A program made the translations under genes and the position numbers. A model generated the notes under the pieces. That model did not search any database and had not been told where the DNA came from. It saw only the letters and a list, made by a program, of their open reading frames with translations. Below, piece by piece: positions 17,783 to 26,524 of a stretch of DNA of 64,000 nt. The stretch is from Anaerolineales bacterium (GTDB taxonomy: Bacteria; Chloroflexota; Anaerolineae; Aggregatilineales; J027). The stretch is taken from the NCBI GenBank assembly GCA_020634155.1, contig JACKCI010000002.1, forward strand, positions 1,116,001-1,180,000. Reading direction: 5' to 3'. Within the stretch, counting starts at the first letter, position 1; each line of letters begins with the position of its first letter.

Positions 17783-19486
17783 ATGAATCTTCAACGGCGT
17801 TTAATCGTATTTCTAGTCCTAATTGGGACATCTGCCGTCATTGTACAGATTGGCTTCATCATCTGGCGTAACTATTCCCTCCAAACAGACCATGCGCTCG
17901 ATAAACAAGCGCTCATTGCCCAAACCACCGCCACCGATGTCTCAAATGCTGTTACCAACCGTGCCAATGACTTGGCCGTGATGTCACAGGCTCTAAGTCT
18001 TGATGGTCTAGATAGCATCCAACAACACACTTTCTTGCAGCGTTGGATGACCCAACAATCTGCATGGTCAGATTTGCGACTGTGGGATTCTTCTGGTGCC
18101 TTGCTTCAGCAGGTAACACGTCCCGGTATGGTATCCAACCCTGACCTCATCAATCCCGACGAATATTTACTCCCAACACAAACGGGCCATTACTATTATA
18201 GCCCGTTGCGGCTGAATCCCTCAACGGATGCACTTGAAATGACCATTGCTGTACCGATTACCTCAGAGAACGCCAATCAGGTGCGCTGGGTTTTGGCGGC
18301 AGATGTCAATCTTGAGGCCATGCGGGCGTCTCTACCAATCGGCACCTATCTGCTGAATGCTCAAGGTCAAGTCGTCGCCCATCACGATACTGCTATAGTA
18401 CGTCGCAACACCACCTACACTGTGCCCGAACAAGCCAGCATCGGGCGTGGCCTAGAAAGTGATTGGGCGGTGGTGGCTTTCCAGACCATCTGGTTCGGCA
18501 ATCGCCAATTTGTGCTTGTCGCGGAGAAACCTGTCCTTGATGTGTTCCAAGGCTTTGTGGTCAATGTCATTTTTGTGTTCGTCTTCGTTTTGGTAATTTT
18601 AGGCACAACTGTTGGGGCCGCCCTGCTCTTACTACGGCGTTGGTTTGGTCACATACACCAGATAACCCAAGCGGCCCATGCGGTGCAGGCAGGTGACTTT
18701 TCCCGTCGTCTCCCCATACAGAGCAACGATGAGCTAGGTGAGCTATCGCAGGCCTTTAATAATGTTGTTCAGCAACTCGAAGACACCCGCCGTCATATTG
18801 ATGCCGAAATCCAAGAGCGGTTAGGCTCACTCCAAACGGTGGTTGAACTCAACACCCGTATTGCCACCATCCTAAACCTTGACCGTCTGCTGCAAGATGT
18901 TGTGGACTTGGTGAAAGAACGCTTTGGTCTGTATCATGCCCATATTTATTTGCTTAATGACACCCATGACACCCTTGTCCTCACTTCTGGTGCAGGCTAT
19001 ATCGGTGAATTGATGGTGGCCGAAAGTCGCCAAATTCGCATGGATAACGAGCAGAGTATCGTAGCGGGTGTGGCACGTTCCCGCCGTGCGATTGTCGCCA
19101 ACGATGTCAACAAATCCCATGACTTCTTACCCCACCCCTTGCTTCCTGATACCCAAGCCGAGGCTGCCTTTGTGTTGGTGGCCCGCGGACAACTCCTCGG
19201 TGTGCTGGATGTACAAAGCGACCACGCTGACTTCTTTGATGAGGAACTGGCAGGTATTCTTGAGGTGGCTTCTGTCCAAATCTCAACCGCCATCAGCAAT
19301 GCTCGCCTCTTTGAAACCGTTGAGCGCATTGGGCGGCATGAGCAAGCTTTGGGTACCATCAGCCGTCGTATTGAAAGCGCCACCACCATGGACGACATCC
19401 TGCAAGTAACCGTCCGTGAACTCGGCAAAGCCCTACGCGTACCCTATACCGCGATTGAATTGCAGCTAAAGGATAAGGCGCAATGA
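17783..19486 (+). CDS. Membrane sensor protein: Cache-like, HAMP and GAF, no kinase
   Basis: 567 residues. Membrane helix at ~8-30, an extracytoplasmic sensing region (~31-250, Cache-like with GTYLLNAQGQVVAHHD), a second helix at ~252-285 (VIFVFVFVLVILGTTVGAAL), HAMP (to ~340) and a GAF domain (~350-515) of the type repeated in the next two genes (FGLYHAHIYLLND, DFLPHPLLPDTQAEAAFVLV, LGVLDVQS). It stops after RELGKALRVPYTAIELQLK, which looks like the beginning of another GAF domain. There is no HisKA/HATPase, so signalling presumably goes through a partner, likely the kinase two genes on. Stop overlaps the next start (ATGA). Confidence 0.85.
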   Translation: MNLQRRLIVFLVLIGTSAVIVQIGFIIWRNYSLQTDHALDKQALIAQTTATDVSNAVTNRANDLAVMSQALSLDGLDSIQQHTFLQRWMTQQSAWSDLRLWDSSGALLQQVTRPGMVSNPDLINPDEYLLPTQTGHYYYSPLRLNPSTDALEMTIAVPITSENANQVRWVLAADVNLEAMRASLPIGTYLLNAQGQVVAHHDTAIVRRNTTYTVPEQASIGRGLESDWAVVAFQTIWFGNRQFVLVAEKPVLDVFQGFVVNVIFVFVFVLVILGTTVGAALLLLRRWFGHIHQITQAAHAVQAGDFSRRLPIQSNDELGELSQAFNNVVQQLEDTRRHIDAEIQERLGSLQTVVELNTRIATILNLDRLLQDVVDLVKERFGLYHAHIYLLNDTHDTLVLTSGAGYIGELMVAESRQIRMDNEQSIVAGVARSRRAIVANDVNKSHDFLPHPLLPDTQAEAAFVLVARGQLLGVLDVQSDHADFFDEELAGILEVASVQISTAISNARLFETVERIGRHEQALGTISRRIESATTMDDILQVTVRELGKALRVPYTAIELQLKDKAQ

Positions 19487-20943
19487 TTCGCCCATTTCAG
19501 ATTTACCAGCGCTTGGCGATTACCTTTGCTACCCTGTTTATAGCTTTGGTGCTGGTCGGTGGTTTTTCGATTCTACAATCCAACCGTGAGCGTGATATTC
19601 TCGAATCACTCAACGACCAAAACCATGATCTCAACACCCTAGAAGATTTAAGAGCCGAGTTTCTCCAAGCCCGTTTGCAGGCCACCATCTTTACCAGTCA
19701 ATGGCGGGCGGTTGGCTTTGAAATCGCCAGCCGTAGTTATCTAGTCCCCCACGCAACCCATCTTGCCACTGCATCCGCGCTAAGTGCTGACCTCAGCACC
19801 CTTGATGCTGTCAACCTGAATGCCCTTAACCAATATCTTGCTGACTATCAAGAGAGCTTCGGCGCAGTCTCATCCTCTATTCAGCAAGAGGCCACGATTG
19901 ACGGCGCAGACATCGCGGGCTATCAAATCGCGGCTCGCAATATCCTCGATGAACTAGACCGTCTGATTCTTGAAGCCAACCAAGCCCGTGACCGTAACCT
20001 CAACCGCCTTCAAGACTCCGATAGCACAATTGAGCAGCTAGGCCTTATTTTGTTAGCTGTGGCTTTTATCGGGGGTGTTGTCCTTGCGACTTTGCTCTCT
20101 ATCAGCATTGTGGTACCCTTGCGTCGCTTGAATCGAGCCGCCAATCTATTCCAACAAGGTCACTTCGACCAACGCATCACCGATAGCAGCCGTGATGAAA
20201 TCGGCACTCTTTCTCAGTCACTCAATCAAGTTGCGGATAGGGTAGAGGGGTTGGTTGCGGGTCTTGAACAGCGGATTGCTGCCAGTACCCGTGACCTCCA
20301 AACTGTAATTGACATTAACACCCAAATCGTGACCATCTTGGACGCCCAACGCTTGCTCCAAGCGGTGGTAAGCCTGACCAAAGACCGCTTTAACCTGTAC
20401 CATGCTCATGTCTATAGCATTGATGAAGCGCACTTGGTCTTGACCGCAGGTGCGGGCGCTGTCGGGCGCTTGCTGGTTGAACAAGGCCAAACGATTATGA
20501 TGGATCACCCCCAAAGTATTGTGGCCCGTGCTGCCCGTGAACGTCATCCGGTGCTAGTCAATGACACCACAGCTTCCCCGACCTTCCTACCCAACCGTTT
20601 ATTGCCCGATACCCGTGCTGAGTTAGCCGTTCCCTTGATTTCCCGTGGGCAGCTGCTCGGCGTGATTGATATTCAAAGCGAGACGGTCAACTTCTTTGAT
20701 AACCAGATTATCCGCATCATGGAGGTGTTGGCGACCCAAATTGCCAATGCGCTATTAAACGTGCAACTTTATGAGGAGGCGGCCCGCATTAGCCGTCATG
20801 AACAGGCTTTGGGTCAACTCACCCAAGCTATCCAAGGTGCCAATAGTGTTGATGATGTGTTGCAAGCCGCCGTGCGGGAATTGGGTAAGGCGTTGCGTGT
20901 TCCCCACACCGCCATTGAGCTTCAACTACGGAGTGAATCATGA
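19483..20943 (+). CDS. Membrane sensor protein: HAMP and GAF, no kinase
   Basis: 486 residues. Helix at ~10-28, helical extracytoplasmic region (~30-180, four-helix-bundle-like), second helix at ~188-210 (LGLILLAVAFIGGVVLATLL), HAMP (~212-265) and one GAF domain (~275-430; FNLYHAHVYSIDE, TFLPNRLLPDTRAELAVPLI, LGVIDIQSE). Its end (RHEQALGQ to RELGKALRVPHTAIELQL) closely matches the end of the preceding protein, so both stop at the same point of a truncated GAF-like segment. No kinase domain. Starts inside the previous stop codon and its own stop overlaps the next start (both ATGA), so it is the middle gene of a translationally coupled operon. Confidence 0.85.
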   Translation: MIRPFQIYQRLAITFATLFIALVLVGGFSILQSNRERDILESLNDQNHDLNTLEDLRAEFLQARLQATIFTSQWRAVGFEIASRSYLVPHATHLATASALSADLSTLDAVNLNALNQYLADYQESFGAVSSSIQQEATIDGADIAGYQIAARNILDELDRLILEANQARDRNLNRLQDSDSTIEQLGLILLAVAFIGGVVLATLLSISIVVPLRRLNRAANLFQQGHFDQRITDSSRDEIGTLSQSLNQVADRVEGLVAGLEQRIAASTRDLQTVIDINTQIVTILDAQRLLQAVVSLTKDRFNLYHAHVYSIDEAHLVLTAGAGAVGRLLVEQGQTIMMDHPQSIVARAARERHPVLVNDTTASPTFLPNRLLPDTRAELAVPLISRGQLLGVIDIQSETVNFFDNQIIRIMEVLATQIANALLNVQLYEEAARISRHEQALGQLTQAIQGANSVDDVLQAAVRELGKALRVPHTAIELQLRSES

Positions 20944-23900
20944 CCAATATTCGTCATTTGTTTCAAACCAAGCTGCAATGGCGTCTCACCCTTTATTTGA
21001 CGCTCTTGATTGTGGCGGCGGTGACAGTAACTACCCTGCTTATCCTCCCCGGTTGGCGGAGTGAAATCACCGATAGTGTGGGCGCACAAGAAGAGCAAAA
21101 TATCGCTGTCGAAGCGGCGAATCTAAATGCCTTTTTGCAAGGTGTTCAACAAGATATTGTCCTGCTAAAAGATGTGAATAGTGTTGACCGCTTGGCCTTG
21201 GCCCTTATTAGCGGTGATGAGTCGGAGATTCAAGCAGCCCGCCAAACAGTTGAGCATGATTTCTCAATCCTGTCTGACTCACGTCGCATTTACGACCAAA
21301 TTCGGTTTATTGACTTATCAGGCAACGAAGTGGTGCGTGTTGATTTTGATGGACAGAGCGCAACGGTTATCAATCAAGCCAACCTCCAAAACAAAGTTGA
21401 TAGAGATTACTTTAAGCAGACCATTGCCCTAGGCCCCGATCAACTCTACGTATCTCGTCTTGACCTTAACCGCGAAGGTACGCCGCCCACCATTGAAGGT
21501 ACCATAACCAATGCCTCTATCGTCCCTGTATTGCGCTATGGCACACCTGTTTATGTCTCTGATGCCTCGACGGGGCAATCGGTTCTTGCGGGGGTGGTCG
21601 TCATAAATGCCCTTGCCAATGACCTGCTATCCCTTCTCCATCCAAGTGCTGACGATGCCGAGGTCTATCTGGTTGACAATGAAGGCTATTATCTCTATAA
21701 CTCCAAGTCCTCTAATCGTGTCTTTGGCTTTGAAGATGAAATTGAGAGCATCGGCGGGGTGGCGGGGGCCAGCCTCAATGATGATTTAACCCGCGATGAA
21801 GTCGATTATGTGCTTGAGCGTGAGGCCGATGAAGAAGTGGTTACTGAAAATGGCCTGCTCATTCACCGCTTGCGGATTGCGCCACCCGGCGCTTCCTATT
21901 ATTGGGTACTGCTCACCACCCGCGATGAAGGCGTTGTCTATAGCCGTGTTGACTCAGTAACGGTGCTTGTCATAGGCGTTATTGTGGCCCTCATTTTGGT
22001 CTCTATCACTTTTATCGTCTTCACCATTGGTCGTGTAACGCGCCCCCTTGCCGAACTGAGCCACACCGCCAATACCATCGCCCAAGGGAACCTCTCACTA
22101 CGGGCAGGCGAAGTAGCCAAACGTCCTGACGAGATTGGGGTGCTGGGTCAAGCCTTTAACGACATGGCGCAGCAACTAAGCCAACTCGTTCAAGGTCTAG
22201 AAGAACGCGTGACCAACCGCACCCAAGACCTTGTCGCAACTGTGGAAGTTGGACGGCTGGCGACTACTTATGCTACCTCAGACGATTTGCTCCCCCGCTT
22301 GGTAAACAACATCCGTGAGCGCTTTGACCTCTACTACACCCAGATTTACCTCCTTGATGAAGCCGACCGCTATGCCCATCTACGGGCGGGTACGGGTGAT
22401 GTAGGGCAACGTCTATTAGCCCAAAAACACCGCCTAGATATGGAAGCAACCTCCATCGTGGCGCGAACCGTTCAAACCGGCCAACCTGTCTTGGTTAGCA
22501 ATACCGAACAAAGCCAAATTCACCTACCCAACCCCCTGCTTCCGCTGACCCGTTCAGAGGTTGCCATCCCGCTCATTGTTGGTGGTGACATCCTCGGTGT
22601 ATTGGACATGCAGGCGGTCCGCCCAGAGACCTTTAACGAGGAAAACCTACCTGTGTTCGAGGCCCTCGCCAGCCAGATTGCAGGGGTCTTGCGTAGCCAA
22701 CAAGCCTTCACCGAAGCCCAGCAAGCACTGGCCCAAGTGGACGAACTCAACCGCCGTTTGACCCGTGACCAGTGGGAAGGCTATCTAGGGCGTGTTGGGC
22801 GTGGAAACAAGGTTGGCTACCAATACGACCTTGAGGCTCCCAAGCCACTGGATACCAGCACCCCATTAACGGATATTGAGGGCATCCATGCCTCCCGCCC
22901 CATCACACTCGGTAGTCTACCCATCGGCAATATCATTATCCGCGAGGATGTTGAGCGCGAATTTGCCCCAGAGGAAATGCAACTCATTGATGATGTGGCG
23001 GCCCGTGTCGCCCAAGCCCTTGAGCAGCTACGTACCTTCGACGAAACCGAAACCCGCGCCCGTGAATTGGAAACAGTGGCCCAAGTGACTACCCGCGCTT
23101 CTAGTACCCTCAATATGAACGAATTACTGGACGCAGTGGTCAATCTCACCAAAGAGCAATTCAACCTCTACCATGTCCATGTCTATCTCCTAGACGAGCG
23201 TCAGACCAGCCTTGTCTTGACTGCTGGTTCAGGCGAGATTGGGCAACGCATGGTCAAAGGTGGGCACCGCATTCAAGTCAAGAATGAACGCAGCTTGGTA
23301 GCACGGGCCTCCCGTACCCGCCAAGCGGTTGTGGTTAACAACGTGACCTTGGAGCCGGACTTCCTACCCAACCCCATGCTCCCACGTACCCGTTCTGAAA
23401 TGGCGGTGCCGATGGTCATTGGTGATGAACTTATCGGAATCTTGGACGTGCAGGGCGATACCCTTAACCGCTTTACCGAGCAGGACATCAAGATTAAAAC
23501 AATCCTTGCAAGCCAATTAGCGGTGGCGGTGGCGAATGCCCGTCAATTTGAGCAAGTCGCAACCCTCCAAACCCGTGTGCAATCCATCTTGGACAACGCC
23601 TCTAGCTCGATTATCTCGATTGACGCGCATCAACGCATTGTGTTGTTCAATCGTTTTGCCGAACTGGTCTTTGGCTATACGGCTGATGAAATCCTCGGTC
23701 AGCCTTTAACCATTCTCATGCCAGAGCGCTTTGGAGGCGGCCATGAACACTATGTACAAGTGTTTGCAGCAGAAGATGTCCTCGGTCGTTCTATGCAAGA
23801 GCGTAACCTTGAGCTAACAGGCCGTCGCAAAGATGGCACCGAATTCCCGATTGAGGTCTCCATTTCCAAGCAAACAATTGCAGGTGAGCCAGTCTTTACC

Positions 23901-26468
23901 GCCATCTTAAATGACATCTCCCAACGGCGTGAATTTGAGCGCAACCTCCAAAAACGTGCCGTTGAGTTACAGACAGTCGCCGAGGTGAGTGCCGCCGCTA
24001 CCAACATCCTTGACCAACAAGAATTGCTGCAAAACGTGGTGGACTTGACCAAGGCCCGTTTTGACCTCTATCATGCCCATATTTACCTATTTGATGAAAG
24101 AGCCGGAGCGCTGGTACTAGCGGCTGGCGCGGGCGATATTGGGCGACGTATGGCCGCCAGTGGTCACCGTATTCCGCTCTCGCGTACCCATAGCTTGGTG
24201 GTACAAGCTGCTCGCACACTAAAGGGTGTGATTGTTAATGACGTGTCCGGTTCCCCAGACTTCTTGCCGAACCCACTCCTACCTGAAACGGCTTCTGAAA
24301 TGGCTATTCCCATCCAAGTAGCGAGCCGTCTCTACGGTGTCTTGGACGTGCAATCAACCCAGTTTGACCGCTTCACTGAGGAAGATGTGCGGATTAAAAC
24401 CACCCTTGCTGACCAAATCGCCATCGCCCTTCAAAATGCCACCACCTTCCAAGAGGTTCAGGTCGCCAAGCAAGAAATTGAGCGCGTCTATGCCACCTCC
24501 ATTGACATGCTAGGGTCAGCCAATTTTGATGGCTATTTCACGAGCCTCAACCCCGCATGGGAAGCCACCCTTGGCTTCACCCGTGATGAATTAATGGCAA
24601 AGCCCTTTATCGACTTTGTGCATCCCGATGATACTGAATCAACCCAAACGGCTGCCGCTCAAATTTTCGCGGGTGCATCCGCTGTTCAATTTGAGAATCG
24701 CTATCAACGCGCCGATGGTACCTTCCGCTGGATTTCGTGGAACTCGGTGCCAGATATGGAACATCAGCTTATCCACTTTGTGGCCCGTGATGTGACCCAA
24801 GAAAAACGCGCCGCTCTTGAACGTGACACCCTCTTGAACGATCTGCAGGAGGCCAGCGAGAATCTCACCATCAACCTCAAGCAACTCTCAGCCTTACAAG
24901 ATGTTGGGGCCTATGGTGAAGAAAATCTGACGATTGAGGCATATCTTACCCGCGTCTCGGAGCGTCTAGCCGTTTCGATGACCTACGATCAAGCTACCGC
25001 AATGGTTGAATACCTTGGTCAAGATTATGGTGATACCAGTACCCGCCAAGCTCCCCAGCAACTCTCGGCTTCCATCGCTTATAGCGGGCAGATCTATGGA
25101 CAAATCATCGTCGGCTACCACAATGACCGCACCTTCAGCCCTGAAGAAGACCACCATATTCGCGCTATCGCCAACCGTGTCGCCACCTATCTCCAAAGCC
25201 AGAGCTTGTTTAGCCAAATCACCAAGCGTGCTGTTGAACTAGAGTTGGTGGCTGAAGTGACCACCGCCGCCTCCTCTATCTTGGATCCTGCCCAACTCCT
25301 GAAAGCGGTGTCCAACCTCACCCGTGACCGTTTCGGCCTCTACCACGCCCACGTATATCTATTTGATGCACGGGGCGTCAATCTCGTCTTGGCCGCAGGC
25401 GCGGGTGATACAGGTGACCGCATGGCCCAACGTGGGCATAGCATCCCGCTCCTCCGTGAACACAGTCTAGTGGCCCGTGCTGCCCGTACCCGCCAAGGTG
25501 TTGTCTCCAACGATGTGACGCTTGAACCGGACTTTTTACCGAATCCCTTGCTCCCCTTTACGCGCTCCGAGATGGCCCTTCCGATTATCACTAGTGATGA
25601 GGTGATTGGGGTGCTAGACGTTCAATCGAATGAGCCGAACCACTTTACAACCGAAGATGTGCAAATCTTGACCACTCTTGCGGGACAGATTGCCATTGCT
25701 ATCACCAACGCCCGCCTCTACCAAGAGCAATTGCTCACAGCCGAACGCTTGCGCGAGGTGGACAAACTCAAGAGTGAATTCCTTGCCAGCATGAGCCATG
25801 AGTTGCGTACCCCACTTAACTCCATTATCGGCTATGCCGAAGTTATGCTCGATGGTCTCGATGGACCGCTGAATGAAGAAATGACCGAAGATGTCGAGGC
25901 TATTCATGGTAGCGGCAAGCTCCTCCTCAACCTCATTAACGACATCCTTGACCTTGCCAAGATTGAAGCGGGGCAAATGGAGCTAGACTACCAAGAAATT
26001 GTCTTGGCTCCCTTCCTCCGTCAAGTCTTGGATACCTCTCAAATTCTGGTCAAAGATAAAGATGTGGTGCTACAGCTTGAATTGAACGAGAACTTGCCGG
26101 AAATCCTCGACGCCGACCCCATCCGCATCCAGCAAATCATCAACAACCTCATCTCGAATGCCGCCAAATTCACCGAGCATGGCTCCATCACCCTCCGCGC
26201 TATAGCGGACAATGGCAACCTCCATATCTCCGTCATTGACACAGGCACTGGCATTCGCGCCGATAAGCTGGATGTCATCTTCGAGCGTTTCCGCCAAGCC
26301 GACCAATCCTCCACCCGCCGCGCTGGGGGTACTGGCCTTGGCCTAGACATCACCCGCCGTCTGGTTCACATGCACAGCGGGCGTATCTGGGTCGAAAGCG
26401 AGTTCGGCACGGGTAGCGTCTTCAGCTTTGAAATCCCGCTCCACCGCACCGTTCCTGCTATGGACTAG
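20940..26468 (+). CDS. Multi-GAF/PAS membrane histidine kinase
   Basis: 1842 residues, one of the longest sensor kinases expected. Helix ~17-36, Cache-like periplasmic region to ~335, helix ~340-362, HAMP (~365-415). Then GAF1 (~433-590), a partial GAF-like stretch, GAF2 (~710-873), PAS1 (~877-1000), GAF3 (~1005-1177), PAS2 (~1180-1297; FIDFVHPDDTESTQ), a degenerate GAF-like part (~1310-1425), GAF4 (~1430-1597), HisKA with phospho-acceptor H1620 (MSHELRTPLNSIIGYAE) and HATPase (NNLISNAAKF, DTGTGI, GGTGLGL). No receiver domain is attached. It is the only catalytic member of its three-gene operon and could integrate inputs from the two GAF sensors. Confidence 0.92.
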   Translation: MTNIRHLFQTKLQWRLTLYLTLLIVAAVTVTTLLILPGWRSEITDSVGAQEEQNIAVEAANLNAFLQGVQQDIVLLKDVNSVDRLALALISGDESEIQAARQTVEHDFSILSDSRRIYDQIRFIDLSGNEVVRVDFDGQSATVINQANLQNKVDRDYFKQTIALGPDQLYVSRLDLNREGTPPTIEGTITNASIVPVLRYGTPVYVSDASTGQSVLAGVVVINALANDLLSLLHPSADDAEVYLVDNEGYYLYNSKSSNRVFGFEDEIESIGGVAGASLNDDLTRDEVDYVLEREADEEVVTENGLLIHRLRIAPPGASYYWVLLTTRDEGVVYSRVDSVTVLVIGVIVALILVSITFIVFTIGRVTRPLAELSHTANTIAQGNLSLRAGEVAKRPDEIGVLGQAFNDMAQQLSQLVQGLEERVTNRTQDLVATVEVGRLATTYATSDDLLPRLVNNIRERFDLYYTQIYLLDEADRYAHLRAGTGDVGQRLLAQKHRLDMEATSIVARTVQTGQPVLVSNTEQSQIHLPNPLLPLTRSEVAIPLIVGGDILGVLDMQAVRPETFNEENLPVFEALASQIAGVLRSQQAFTEAQQALAQVDELNRRLTRDQWEGYLGRVGRGNKVGYQYDLEAPKPLDTSTPLTDIEGIHASRPITLGSLPIGNIIIREDVEREFAPEEMQLIDDVAARVAQALEQLRTFDETETRARELETVAQVTTRASSTLNMNELLDAVVNLTKEQFNLYHVHVYLLDERQTSLVLTAGSGEIGQRMVKGGHRIQVKNERSLVARASRTRQAVVVNNVTLEPDFLPNPMLPRTRSEMAVPMVIGDELIGILDVQGDTLNRFTEQDIKIKTILASQLAVAVANARQFEQVATLQTRVQSILDNASSSIISIDAHQRIVLFNRFAELVFGYTADEILGQPLTILMPERFGGGHEHYVQVFAAEDVLGRSMQERNLELTGRRKDGTEFPIEVSISKQTIAGEPVFTAILNDISQRREFERNLQKRAVELQTVAEVSAAATNILDQQELLQNVVDLTKARFDLYHAHIYLFDERAGALVLAAGAGDIGRRMAASGHRIPLSRTHSLVVQAARTLKGVIVNDVSGSPDFLPNPLLPETASEMAIPIQVASRLYGVLDVQSTQFDRFTEEDVRIKTTLADQIAIALQNATTFQEVQVAKQEIERVYATSIDMLGSANFDGYFTSLNPAWEATLGFTRDELMAKPFIDFVHPDDTESTQTAAAQIFAGASAVQFENRYQRADGTFRWISWNSVPDMEHQLIHFVARDVTQEKRAALERDTLLNDLQEASENLTINLKQLSALQDVGAYGEENLTIEAYLTRVSERLAVSMTYDQATAMVEYLGQDYGDTSTRQAPQQLSASIAYSGQIYGQIIVGYHNDRTFSPEEDHHIRAIANRVATYLQSQSLFSQITKRAVELELVAEVTTAASSILDPAQLLKAVSNLTRDRFGLYHAHVYLFDARGVNLVLAAGAGDTGDRMAQRGHSIPLLREHSLVARAARTRQGVVSNDVTLEPDFLPNPLLPFTRSEMALPIITSDEVIGVLDVQSNEPNHFTTEDVQILTTLAGQIAIAITNARLYQEQLLTAERLREVDKLKSEFLASMSHELRTPLNSIIGYAEVMLDGLDGPLNEEMTEDVEAIHGSGKLLLNLINDILDLAKIEAGQMELDYQEIVLAPFLRQVLDTSQILVKDKDVVLQLELNENLPEILDADPIRIQQIINNLISNAAKFTEHGSITLRAIADNGNLHISVIDTGTGIRADKLDVIFERFRQADQSSTRRAGGTGLGLDITRRLVHMHSGRIWVESEFGTGSVFSFEIPLHRTVPAMD

Positions 26469-26491
26469 ACCCGCCTCCCAACGCCGCAACC

Positions 26492-26524
26492 AACGGGGCT
26501 GATGGATTATCGGCCTCGTTTTTT
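26492..26524 (+). terminator. Terminator of the GAF sensor operon
   Basis: An eight-pair stem (AACGGGGC 26492-26499 / GCCTCGTT 26513-26520, one G-T wobble) ends in a run of six T (26519-26524). It lies 23 bases after the kinase stop and abuts the convergent MutS-like gene's stop. Confidence 0.6.

Noticed and set aside
21000..26000. Repeated GAF-coding segments as a possible CRISPR or DNA repeat array
   Set aside because: Similarity follows protein domains in one open frame; there are no short direct repeats with regular spacers.
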